From CAZJQT01 sp964604415 (lineage in GTDB: Bacteria > Patescibacteriota > Saccharimonadia > Saccharimonadales > CAZJQT01): a stretch of 9,540 nt of DNA. Shown in pieces: positions 1-4,949 of this stretch. The DNA lies in contig CAZRYT010000020.1 of the NCBI GenBank assembly GCA_964604415.1, positions 1-9,540 of the forward strand. The letters run 5' to 3'. Each line of letters begins with the position of its first letter. Within the stretch, counting starts at the first letter, position 1. The translations under genes and the position numbers were made by a program. The notes under the pieces are model-generated. The model saw only the letters and a list, made by a program, of their open reading frames with translations, was not told where the DNA came from and made no database searches.

Positions 1-763
1 ATAATTCCGCCAAACGTTCGGCAGAAATTATCGGGTTAGCAAAGAAAGAGCCGTTATTGGCCACTTTGGCGGGATCAGGTAATTTGGCAGTTCTGATTGC
101 TACTACAGCTTCACGAATGGCCTGTGGTGTATAGGCTTCTACCTTGTGTTCACGCAAATATTGCTCAACCGAGTCATAAAAGGGCGGCTTTGGCGGATCT
201 TTACTCAGCAGAAGAGTGATAGCGGTGATAAAAAACCGACCTTTGTCGGTAGTTTTAAAACGACTAGTCCTGTAGCCAAAGCCGCAGTCACTAGCCGGAA
301 TAGACATGAACTGGCCGGTATTAGTATCCAGTGCTTCAACGGTCACTAATGATTCACTTATCTCTCGCCCATAGGCACCAACATTCTGTACCGGTGTTGC
401 TCCGGCTGTGCCAGGTATCAATGACAGTTCAGCTACGCCGTTCAAGCCTTTGGCGACAATTCGTTCAACCACGCTATCCCAACGTTCGCCAGCTCCAATT
501 GTTATGTAGACGCTGTGGTCATCTTCTTGGGAAACTTCAAAACCACTTATGCGGTTAACTAGAACTAGTCCTTTAAAACCTTCATCGCGCCAAACTATGT
601 TACTACCCTCGCCAATCATAATGATCTTTTGGCCATGATCAACAGCCCATTTGACGGCTTCTTTTACTTCATTTCTGTCACTTAGCTCTGTTAAATAAGC
701 GGCCGGGCCGCCCAAGCGCATGGTCGAATATCCCGAAAGAGATACGTTATCTTGGATAAACAT
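1..763 (-). CDS. murB: UDP-N-acetylenolpyruvoylglucosamine reductase (MurB), partial: C-terminus beyond left edge
   Basis: MurB is the cytoplasmic flavoenzyme that reduces UDP-GlcNAc-enolpyruvate to UDP-MurNAc with NADPH, the second committed step of peptidoglycan precursor synthesis. 254 codons are present. The N-terminal FAD-binding part is clear: NVSLSGYSTMRLGGPA near residues 6-21 and GEGSN at 51-55. It is followed by the nucleotide-loop signature IPGTAGATPVQNVGAYG (116-132). GFGYRTSRFK (161-170) supplies the expected active-site Arg (R165). NNGSFFANP (236-244) contains the catalytic Ser (S239 by alignment to Ser229 of the E. coli enzyme). The FGYR/SFFxNP pattern fits a type I MurB. The C-terminal region with the catalytic Glu lies outside the window. 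The start is the ATG at 763-761; no strong Shine-Dalgarno sequence precedes it, only AGG very close to the ATG. It is divergent from the HTH gene across an 82-bp gap. The family assignment is secure. Confidence 0.95.
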   Translation of the reverse strand, partial: MFIQDNVSLSGYSTMRLGGPAAYLTELSDRNEVKEAVKWAVDHGQKIIMIGEGSNIVWRDEGFKGLVLVNRISGFEVSQEDDHSVYITIGAGERWDSVVERIVAKGLNGVAELSLIPGTAGATPVQNVGAYGREISESLVTVEALDTNTGQFMSIPASDCGFGYRTSRFKTTDKGRFFITAITLLLSKDPPKPPFYDSVEQYLREHKVEAYTPQAIREAVVAIRTAKLPDPAKVANNGSFFANPIISAERLAEL

Positions 764-845
764 AACCTAAGTTTCGCATCACCTTTGCCGGCTGTCCAGC
801 ACACTTGCATATTGAACATGGCGGGCGTAAGATGATCATCAGCAC
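764..845. other. Divergent intergenic region, murB / HTH regulator
   Basis: This 82-bp gap separates two genes read outward. On the plus strand it holds a plausible promoter for the HTH gene (listed separately). I could not find a convincing -10/-35 pair for murB on the minus strand. No palindrome long enough to call an operator stands out. Because the neighbouring gene encodes an XRE-type DNA-binding domain, autoregulation from this gap is a reasonable guess, but nothing in the sequence proves it. Confidence 0.5.
805..833 (+). promoter_or_regulatory. Candidate promoter of the HTH-DUF3467 gene
   Basis: TTGCAT (805-810) and TAAGAT (828-833) are separated by 17 bp. The predicted transcription start is near 840, which leaves about 6 nt before the ATG at 846. 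The -35 box matches the sigma-70 consensus only partly, and no Shine-Dalgarno sequence is visible. The call is tentative. Confidence 0.35.
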
Positions 846-1394
846 ATGAATATGGGAAACAAAGACACGCACAAGCAGCCTTTCCGCCAGCTTGGCAGCC
901 AGCTCAAGAAACTCCGCGAACTCAAGCGTGAGTCTATGGCTGAGGTTTCAGGCGCGGTTGAGATAGATAGCGACACGTTAGGTGCGTTTGAGTCCGGTTC
1001 TGAACGTCCCACAGAGGATATTTTGCTGTTATTAATCAGTCATTTCGCGGCCAAAGAAGATATAGCTAGCAAGCTCTGGGAATTAGCCGGTTATTTTTCT
1101 GACCAATCTGACCAAGTCAACGACAGTCAGACGGTAGCGTTTATGCCCAGCGACAATCGTGTAATTTATACCGATATGTTACACGTCATGGTTAATGACT
1201 ACGGTCTGGTTATGAATTTTATGCAAGGCACTGGCGCAAATAATCAAAACATAATTGTGGCGCGCGTTGGTATGAGCAAAGAACACGCTAAAAGCGTAAT
1301 TGAAGTTCTGCAGAAAACTCTTGAACAACAAAAACCCAAATCACTGCCTGCTAACACTCAACGATCCCATTCTAAGAAACAGTCAAAAGAATAG
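846..1394 (+). CDS. XRE-family helix-turn-helix protein with DUF3467-like C-terminal domain
   Basis: This is a 182-aa soluble protein with two parts. Residues about 13-70 look like an XRE/Cro-type helix-turn-helix: LGSQLKKLRELKRESMAEVS, then a segment in which DTLGAFESGSERP takes the place of the usual recognition helix and the IxxxExGxxxP turn. Residues about 105-163 resemble DUF3467: a YTDMLHVMVNDYGLVMNF strand region followed by VARVGMSKEHAKSVIEVLQKTL, which matches the family's 'ARV-MS-HAK-L---L' pattern. The C-terminal tail (about 163-182) is basic and low in complexity. DUF3467 has no established biochemical role, so I infer only a DNA-binding regulator with an accessory domain. ATG 846 and ATG 852 (codon 3) are both possible starts; an in-frame TAA at 828-830 rules out anything longer. 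It converges with the hydrolase gene, with a 32-nt gap and no obvious terminator. Confidence 0.75.
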   Translation: MNMGNKDTHKQPFRQLGSQLKKLRELKRESMAEVSGAVEIDSDTLGAFESGSERPTEDILLLLISHFAAKEDIASKLWELAGYFSDQSDQVNDSQTVAFMPSDNRVIYTDMLHVMVNDYGLVMNFMQGTGANNQNIIVARVGMSKEHAKSVIEVLQKTLEQQKPKSLPANTQRSHSKKQSKE

Positions 1395-1426
1395 TTTTTT
1401 GTATAGCATTGTTTACGAAGTTAGAA

Positions 1427-1978
1427 CTAAATTAGCTTTGCCTTAAGAAAAGTTAGTAGTTCAGGAAATTCAAGATAAGGGTTCTCTCGGCTGGAGAAAT
1501 GGCCCCGATCTGTAAACTCAAAATATTCACTGCCAAGCTTATCGTGAATAAAACGTGGTTCAGAAATAGGGATATAAGGATCGTCAGTTGAGGCAAAAAT
1601 AGCAGTCCACTTTTGATTTGTTTTTATTTTTTTCCAGTCCCATGGGGTATCAAAATAACCGCTCGTGCGTTCATCTTCATAGCCCAAGTCCGTATAGTAT
1701 GTACCGACCAAGACACTTGCTCCGATTTGATGATCTTCGGCATATTTCAATATTGCCAGCGCCCCAGATGAGGCACCGATAACTATATCGTCTGGACCTA
1801 GTTTGAGAGTATTCGTAAAATACGGGAACCAATATTTTTTTCGAGCAAGTTTATTGTCTGGAAGATCGGGTGTGAGACATTCTATATTCATGTCTGCTAG
1901 ATTAGATTTAATGTAGGGATACCAGTCGTCGGTTCCGTGACTGTCTCCATTACCGTGCAGTATTACAACTCTATTCAC
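1427..1978 (-). CDS. RBBP9/YdeN-like alpha/beta serine hydrolase
   Basis: This 183-aa alpha/beta hydrolase resembles the RBBP9/YdeN serine hydrolase family, whose physiological substrates in bacteria are mostly unknown. The N-terminal strand and oxyanion region is VVILHGNGDS (4-13). The nucleophile elbow is GASSG (68-72), fitting GxSxG with S70 as nucleophile. The acid region is FASTDDPYIP (128-137), matching the conserved 'S-DDP--P' of the family. The catalytic His is H160 in DRGHFSS. The complete triad and near-standard length suggest an active enzyme, probably cytoplasmic, since no signal peptide is visible. The start is a GTG at 1978-1976; no in-frame ATG lies upstream, and the nearby ATG (1983-1981) is in another frame and stops after two codons. 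A -10 box with TGn extension sits 6 nt upstream, so the mRNA may begin at the GTG itself. It lies downstream of tRNA-Arg but is separated from it by a terminator. Confidence 0.85.
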   Translation of the reverse strand: MNRVVILHGNGDSHGTDDWYPYIKSNLADMNIECLTPDLPDNKLARKKYWFPYFTNTLKLGPDDIVIGASSGALAILKYAEDHQIGASVLVGTYYTDLGYEDERTSGYFDTPWDWKKIKTNQKWTAIFASTDDPYIPISEPRFIHDKLGSEYFEFTDRGHFSSRENPYLEFPELLTFLKAKLI

Positions 1979-1984
1979 ACCATT

Positions 1985-1993
1985 ATCATAACA
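1985..1993 (-). promoter_or_regulatory. Extended -10 promoter element of the hydrolase gene
   Basis: On the minus strand the sequence reads TGT-TATGAT, an extended -10 element (TGn plus a hexamer close to TATAAT). The usual 7-nt offset puts the transcription start at 1978, the first base of the GTG start codon. No good -35 box is visible, since that position falls in the loop of the tRNA-Arg terminator. The element begins just after the terminator U-tract, so the hydrolase seems to have its own transcript. Confidence 0.5.
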
Positions 1994-2022
1994 AACAAAA
2001 AGACCTCTTAATTGAAGTCTTT
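1991..2022 (-). terminator. Rho-independent terminator after tRNA-Arg
   Basis: Read on the minus strand, the arms 2022-2014 (AAAGACTTC) and 2007-1999 (GAGGTCTTT) form a 9-bp stem with one G-U pair and a 6-nt loop (AATTAA). A U-rich tract follows (TTGTTTGT). On the plus strand the G-U pair becomes a mismatch, which supports minus-strand use. It lies 15 nt past the CCA end of the tRNA. Confidence 0.8.
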
Positions 2023-2036
2023 ATTCCGCTTATGTT

Positions 2037-2113
2037 TGGTGCGCCCGGACGGATTCGAACCGCCGACCCCTTCGTCCGAAGCGAAGTGCTCTAATCCGCT
2101 GAGCTACGGGCGC
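2037..2113 (-). tRNA. tRNA-Arg (anticodon TCG), CCA encoded
   Basis: The minus strand folds as a standard cloverleaf. The acceptor stem is GCGCCCG/CGGGCGC, and the D arm has the stem GCTC/GAGC. The anticodon stem is CTTCG/CGAAG with the loop CTTCGGA, placing TCG at positions 34-36. The T arm carries GGTTCGAATCC. The discriminator base is A (position 2040) and the CCA tail is encoded (2039-2037). It would read the CGA codon and, with wobble modification, other CGN codons. It is followed by an intrinsic terminator and is divergent from folC. Confidence 0.96.
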
Positions 2114-2119
2114 GAACAA

Positions 2120-2146
2120 ATACAAGTTTAACATTTTCCCTGTAAA
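2120..2146 (-). promoter_or_regulatory. Candidate promoter of tRNA-Arg, overlapping the folC promoter
   Basis: On the minus strand TTTACA (2146-2141) matches the -35 consensus at five of six positions. A weak -10 follows, TTGTAT (2125-2120) or, shifted by one base, TGTATT. Spacing is 15-16 bp, and the predicted start is at or within a base or two of the first tRNA nucleotide (2113). The -35 box lies on the same base pairs as the folC -10 box on the other strand. The -10 is poor, so confidence is low. Confidence 0.35.
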
Positions 2147-2156
2147 ATACGTATTT
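2141..2156 (+). promoter_or_regulatory. folC promoter -10 and palindrome at the predicted transcription start
   Basis: TAAAAT (2143-2148), preceded directly by TG, is a good -10 box. The predicted start is near 2155, only about 2 nt before the folC ATG at 2157, and no Shine-Dalgarno sequence is present. No clear -35 box is visible. The perfect 12-bp palindrome AAATACGTATTT (2145-2156) covers the -10 and the predicted start and ends against the ATG. It could be an operator, but a palindrome of this size is expected by chance a few times in a window this long. Confidence 0.5.
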
Positions 2157-3422
2157 ATGAGACAGATTAAGAACATCTTAGAGGCTGAAGCTGAGCTGGC
2201 CAAATATATTCCCAAAATTAGGGAACTTCTAGGTAAGGACATTACTCTGGAGCGGATGCAACCATTGATGAAAGCATTAGGCAACCCACAAGACAAGCTA
2301 AAAATTATTCATGTGGCTGGCACGTCTGGCAAAACCTCGACCGCTTATTACATTACTAGCTTGCTAAAACAAGCTTGCCAAAAGGTTGGGCTAACTGTTT
2401 CGCCGCACATAGATTCAGTTACGGAACGCGTGCAGGTAGACTTAAAACCAATCTCAGAAACTGAATTTTGCTCGGCTCTCAACGAATTCCTAGAACTAAT
2501 CAAAAACGTTGATCCTGAGCCGACTTATTTTGAGCTACTGATTGCTTTTGTGTATTGGTACTTTGCTAAGACCAAGGTTGGTTACGCTGTTATTGAGACT
2601 GGCTTGGGTGGTCTACATGACGCCACAAATATAGCTCAGCAGTCTGATAAAGTTTGCGTGATCACGGACATTGGTTTTGACCATGTGCATGTACTGGGAA
2701 AAACCTTGGCTGAAATTGCGGCTCAGAAAGCTGGCATTATTCATCCGGGCAATCAAGTTTTTGCATACAGCCAAACAAAAGAAGTTGACGACACCTTAAG
2801 CGAAAGGGCAAAACAACAAGAAGCAATGCTAAACATGTTAAGTTTGTCTGACCAAAGAGCTTGTGGCGATCAGCTACCTGATTTTCAAAAACGTAACTGG
2901 TGTTTGGCTGCACGGGTTTATAAATACATTGCTGAGCGTGATAGTTTGCCTGAACTCTATGATGCGCAATTACTAGCTAGCCAAAACGTAGTTATACCAG
3001 GTCGTATGGAAGCCCACCGAATTGGCTCAAGAACTATTGTCATGGATGGGGCGCACAATTCTCAGAAAATGCGGGCTTTTACAGACAGTTTCAAGCATAA
3101 GTACCCCGGGCAAAAAGTGCCAATTCTCCTGAGTCTTAAGAGCGACAAAGAACACCAGGAGGTCTTGAGGGAGCTGTTACCGATTTGCTCCGAGCTAATA
3201 ATTACTAGTTTTCAAACTTCTGAGGATTTACCGGCAACGCCGAATGACCCAAATGTTTTGGCTGAAGAAGCAAAAAGAATTGGCTTACAATATATAAAAA
3301 CTGAACCTAATCCGTTCAAGGCTTATAAACTATTACTAGACACCAAGAGCAAGCTAGCCGTAGTTACTGGCTCTTTTTACCTGATTGCCGACCTGCACCG
3401 TGATATTCTAAAAAGCATATGA
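2157..3422 (+). CDS. folC: Folylpolyglutamate synthase / dihydrofolate synthase (FolC)
   Basis: FolC is a Mur-ligase-superfamily ATP-dependent enzyme that adds glutamate to dihydropteroate and/or to reduced folates, which keeps folates in the cell. At 421 aa it has the usual length. The P-loop is VAGTSGKTST (53-62). The family signature ETGLGGLHDATN (147-158) follows, with Leu-His where 'RLD' or 'RWD' is usual. ITDIGFDHVHVLG (169-181) and KAGIIHPG (191-198) are present; K191 is at the position of the carbamylated lysine. The C-terminal ligase domain opens with the PGRMEAHR segment and has VMDGAHN near residue 300, the conserved DGAHN signature, and TGSFYLIADL near the end. From sequence I cannot tell whether it has dihydrofolate synthase activity, polyglutamylation activity or both. 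The reductase gene downstream overlaps it by ATGA. The start at ATG 2157 is favoured by the -10 placement. Confidence 0.93.
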   Translation: MRQIKNILEAEAELAKYIPKIRELLGKDITLERMQPLMKALGNPQDKLKIIHVAGTSGKTSTAYYITSLLKQACQKVGLTVSPHIDSVTERVQVDLKPISETEFCSALNEFLELIKNVDPEPTYFELLIAFVYWYFAKTKVGYAVIETGLGGLHDATNIAQQSDKVCVITDIGFDHVHVLGKTLAEIAAQKAGIIHPGNQVFAYSQTKEVDDTLSERAKQQEAMLNMLSLSDQRACGDQLPDFQKRNWCLAARVYKYIAERDSLPELYDAQLLASQNVVIPGRMEAHRIGSRTIVMDGAHNSQKMRAFTDSFKHKYPGQKVPILLSLKSDKEHQEVLRELLPICSELIITSFQTSEDLPATPNDPNVLAEEAKRIGLQYIKTEPNPFKAYKLLLDTKSKLAVVTGSFYLIADLHRDILKSI

Positions 3423-3895
3423 TTAGAATGATCGCTGCCGTAGACAGCAAACTGGGCATCGCTAACGATCATGGCATTCCGTGGCAAGGCAAAGTTCCCT
3501 CGGATGTTAAGTACTACGAAACAAAAATTAAAAATGGTATTAAACTGATGGGCTATGGTCTCTATAAAGAGCTCAGTAAACCCATGCCGGACGGCATCAA
3601 CTATGTCGCAACTCTAAACAAGCAAGAAAAGCTAAAGCCTGGCTTTGAGCCAGTCTATGACGCCCGCGAATTTCTGAAAAATACCAAGGGGGAAGTCTGG
3701 AACTTGGGTGGCGCCTTGCTTTTTTCTAGCACGTTGGATCTAGCGGATGAACTTTATCTGACCAGACTTGATGCTGATTTTAACTGTACTAAGTTTTTCC
3801 CGGAATTTGAGAAAGACTTTAAGCGCATAGAACAATCTAAGCCGATTACCGAGAATGGCATTACGCTCGTCTTTGAAAAATGGGTTAGACGCTAA
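3419..3895 (+). CDS. Divergent dihydrofolate reductase
   Basis: This 158-aa protein, with the length of E. coli DHFR, aligns along its whole length with that family, which reduces dihydrofolate to tetrahydrofolate with NADPH. Visible landmarks are MIAAVDSKLGIA (4-15), GIPW (19-22), PSD with the catalytic acid D29, LGGALLF (96-102) in place of the IGGxxxY cofactor loop, ELYLTRLDADF (111-121) and FFPEFE (126-131). Two usually important residues differ. The 'MGR-T' NADPH-binding motif reads MGYGL (44-48), so the Arg is Tyr. The 'PLPGR' folate-glutamate-binding motif reads PMPDG (55-59), so the Arg is Gly. The fold call is firm, but activity or substrate preference may differ; a pteridine- or pyrimidine-reductase-like role is possible. 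The ATG overlaps the folC stop (ATGA), which predicts translational coupling. An internal ATG at 3428 would remove three residues. Its stop overlaps that of the gene opposite by 4 bp. Confidence 0.8.
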   Translation: MIRMIAAVDSKLGIANDHGIPWQGKVPSDVKYYETKIKNGIKLMGYGLYKELSKPMPDGINYVATLNKQEKLKPGFEPVYDAREFLKNTKGEVWNLGGALLFSSTLDLADELYLTRLDADFNCTKFFPEFEKDFKRIEQSKPITENGITLVFEKWVRR

Positions 3896-4269
3896 AGGTT
3901 TTTCTTGGCTTTGGTAATCAGCTTGCCAATCTGATTGTGGTATATGTCCACGCACCAAGTAGTGCGGGCGTAGTTGATCAGCAAGATAACAATTCCGACA
4001 ATTATTAAACTATGATCAGATAGATTTAAGGCCTTCAGTATCAAATAAAACATGCCACCGAACAAAACTAAAATTGAAGAATGTAGAATAACTGTTTTCA
4101 GCTTGTTATTAACATTGATTGGCCACTTGCCGTGCATCTGTCCGTTTTGGACAATACTCAACCAACCTACTTTCTGGCGCATTCCCCAAATTTCAATATT
4201 GTTATGTACAAACTCAGCCCCACATAGAGCTACCAAGACGAGTAACAGATTATTCATTGGTTTTATCAT
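3892..4269 (-). CDS. Small integral membrane protein of unknown function
   Basis: I do not recognise this 125-aa protein. It has three hydrophobic stretches long enough to cross the membrane: about residues 6-20 (NLLLVLVALCGAEF, which could also be a signal anchor), 59-80 (TVILHSSILVLFGGMFYLIL) and 86-106 (SLIIVGIVILLINYARTTW). A polar, Trp- and Gln-containing loop lies between the first two (23-57), and the C-terminal tail is lysine-rich (IGKLITKAKKNL). The positive-inside rule would put that tail in the cytoplasm. No catalytic motif is visible. It is convergent with the reductase gene and their stop codons overlap (3892-3895), a packing common in this window. Start ATG 4269 is used here; ATG 4257 is an alternative. 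The overlapping plus-strand frames in this region look like shadows. Its membrane-like composition supports a real gene. Confidence 0.65.
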   Translation of the reverse strand: MIKPMNNLLLVLVALCGAEFVHNNIEIWGMRQKVGWLSIVQNGQMHGKWPINVNNKLKTVILHSSILVLFGGMFYLILKALNLSDHSLIIVGIVILLINYARTTWCVDIYHNQIGKLITKAKKNL

Positions 4270-4283
4270 ACCAGACCCTGATT

Positions 4284-4292
4284 GATATAACA
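4284..4292 (-). promoter_or_regulatory. Candidate extended -10 for the small membrane protein gene
   Basis: The minus strand reads TGT-TATATC, an extended -10-like element. The predicted start is near 4277, about 8 nt before the ATG at 4269. No good -35 box is visible. The element shares base pairs with the -35 box of the tRNA-Lys promoter on the other strand. Confidence 0.35.
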
Positions 4293-4306
4293 GATGTAAT
4301 CTGTTA
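4288..4306. repeat. Perfect 8-bp inverted repeat within the tRNA-Lys promoter
   Basis: TAACAGAT (4288-4295) and ATCTGTTA (4299-4306) are perfect reverse complements separated by GTA. The repeat runs from just after the -35 box into the first two bases of the -10 box. That is a typical place for a repressor operator, though an 8-bp-arm repeat can also arise by chance in 9.5 kb. Confidence 0.6.
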
Positions 4307-4321
4307 AGATAGCGGAGTTTC

Positions 4322-4398
4322 GGGCCAGTAGCTCAGCTGGTTAGAGCACCTGCCTCTTAAGCAGGGTGTCCGGGGTTCAAGTCCCCGCTGGCCCTCCA
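4322..4398 (+). tRNA. tRNA-Lys (anticodon CTT), CCA encoded
   Basis: A full cloverleaf is present. The acceptor stem is GGGCCAG/CTGGCCC and the D arm is GCTC...GAGC. The anticodon stem is CCTGC/GCAGG with the loop CTCTTAA, giving the anticodon CTT. The T stem is CGGGG/CCCCG with TTCAAGT in the loop, and CCA is encoded at 4396-4398. It reads the AAG codon. The discriminator base (4395) is T, where A is usual in tRNA-Lys. No terminator is visible in the 76 nt before the YggT gene, so read-through is possible. Confidence 0.96.
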
Positions 4399-4443
4399 AA
4401 TTTATCAATATTCATGCCTGTTTATCTTCAATAAAAGCAAGAG

Positions 4444-4449
4444 TATAGT
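4444..4449 (+). promoter_or_regulatory. Candidate -10 box of the YggT-family gene
   Basis: TATAGT is a reasonable -10 box. The predicted start near 4456 would give a leader of about 19 nt that contains the Shine-Dalgarno sequence. The matching -35 position (TTTATC, 4421-4426) is weak. A second AT-rich hexamer, TAAAAT (4453-4458), is less likely because it would start the mRNA inside the ribosome-binding site. Confidence 0.35.
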
Positions 4450-4461
4450 TATTAAAATAAT

Positions 4462-4469
4462 AAGGGGGT
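4462..4469 (+). promoter_or_regulatory. Strong Shine-Dalgarno of the YggT-family gene
   Basis: AAGGGGGT lies just upstream of the ATG at 4475 with a short spacer. It is one of the few clear ribosome-binding sites in the window and fixes the start codon. It contrasts with the apparently leaderless genes nearby. Confidence 0.7.
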
Positions 4470-4474
4470 AAGTT

Positions 4475-4882
4475 ATGGCAGAAGTTGAAAAAACAGTTAC
4501 AACCAGTCAAGACCAAGGAGTAACCGATACAGGTGCTAAAGTCCAACAAAAAACACAAAAAGTCGACACCAAAGTCTCAGGTGATGACAAGACCGTAGTA
4601 GCGAACATAGTTTGGTACATTGTTGGCTTTATTGAAATATTGTTAGCCTTCCGCTTTGTATTAAAATTGCTTGGCGCCAATCCAGCCAGTGGGTTTGTTG
4701 ATTTTATCTACAATGTTACCGGCGTATTAACGGCTCCTTTTGATAGTATTTTTGGCGTCACAAAAGTGGCTACACAAGATGTCCGTTCTGTATTTGAACC
4801 ATCTATATTGGTTGCCGCCGCCGTATATGTGCTTATCGGTTGGGGAATTGTAAAATTAATAAATCTAAACAAGCCCCAATAA
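4475..4882 (+). CDS. YggT-family membrane protein with a polar N-terminal extension
   Basis: This is a 135-aa membrane protein. Residues 1-40 are hydrophilic and rich in Thr, Gln, Lys, Asp and Val (TVTTSQDQ, QQKTQKVDTK) and look disordered. Two transmembrane segments follow, about 42-66 (VANIVWYIVGFIEILLAFRF onward) and 109-131 (PSILVAAAVYVLIGWGIVKL). Between them is FRFVLKLLGANPASG with a downstream VLTAPFDSIFG, which resembles the YggT pattern (Arg, then a GANP-like motif, then 'T-P'). YggT proteins are poorly characterised; links to osmotic stress and to cell-division or envelope functions have been proposed for homologues. The family's core is the two-helix unit seen here, so the N-terminal tail, probably cytoplasmic, is an addition. 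The strong Shine-Dalgarno sequence suggests good expression. It stands alone between tRNA-Lys and folD. Confidence 0.75.
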   Translation: MAEVEKTVTTSQDQGVTDTGAKVQQKTQKVDTKVSGDDKTVVANIVWYIVGFIEILLAFRFVLKLLGANPASGFVDFIYNVTGVLTAPFDSIFGVTKVATQDVRSVFEPSILVAAAVYVLIGWGIVKLINLNKPQ

Positions 4883-4932
4883 TAAAACTAAAACAAAACC
4901 ATAGTTGTATTTAGTCGTTCTCTGAAGAGTTT

Positions 4933-4941
4933 TGGTAGAAT
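4933..4941 (+). promoter_or_regulatory. Extended -10 promoter of the folD-murI operon
   Basis: TGG-TAGAAT is a TGn-extended -10 box. The predicted start is near 4948, about 2 nt before the ATG at 4950. No clear -35 hexamer is visible at 16-18 bp. There is no Shine-Dalgarno sequence, so the transcript is predicted to be near-leaderless. Confidence 0.6.
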
Positions 4942-4949
4942 ACACTGGT

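Larger units (their letters stand above)
4282..4310 (+). promoter_or_regulatory. tRNA-Lys promoter
   Basis: TTGATA (4282-4287) and TAAGAT (4305-4310) are spaced by exactly 17 bp, and TGT at 4302-4304 makes an extended -10. The predicted transcription start is near 4317, 5 nt before the tRNA. This is one of the best sigma-70-type promoters in the window. Its spacer is almost filled by an inverted repeat (listed separately). Confidence 0.75.

Noticed and set aside
146..558. Two overlapping plus-strand open frames of 67 and 75 aa
   Set aside because: They lie inside murB on the opposite strand, and their translations show no motif, membrane segment or ribosome-binding site.
1395..1426. Terminator in the convergent gap between the HTH and hydrolase genes
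   Set aside because: A run of six Ts follows the HTH stop, but no stem can be formed upstream of it.
2030..2296. 88-aa minus-strand open frame
   Set aside because: It runs across the tRNA-Arg gene and the start of folC on the opposite strand; the translation of a tRNA is not a plausible protein.
4052..4307. Two plus-strand open frames of 77 and 62 aa opposite the small membrane protein
   Set aside because: They are antisense to a better candidate with clear transmembrane segments; they lack a Shine-Dalgarno sequence, and one runs into the tRNA-Lys promoter.
4932..4949. Upstream TTG start for folD
   Set aside because: It falls within or just before the predicted -10 box and adds six residues not typical of FolD; ATG 4950 gives the normal N-terminus.
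4883..4949. Terminator between the YggT gene and folD
   Set aside because: Only a 3-4-bp stem (CTCT/AGAG around 4920-4929) followed by four Ts can be drawn; this is too weak to call.
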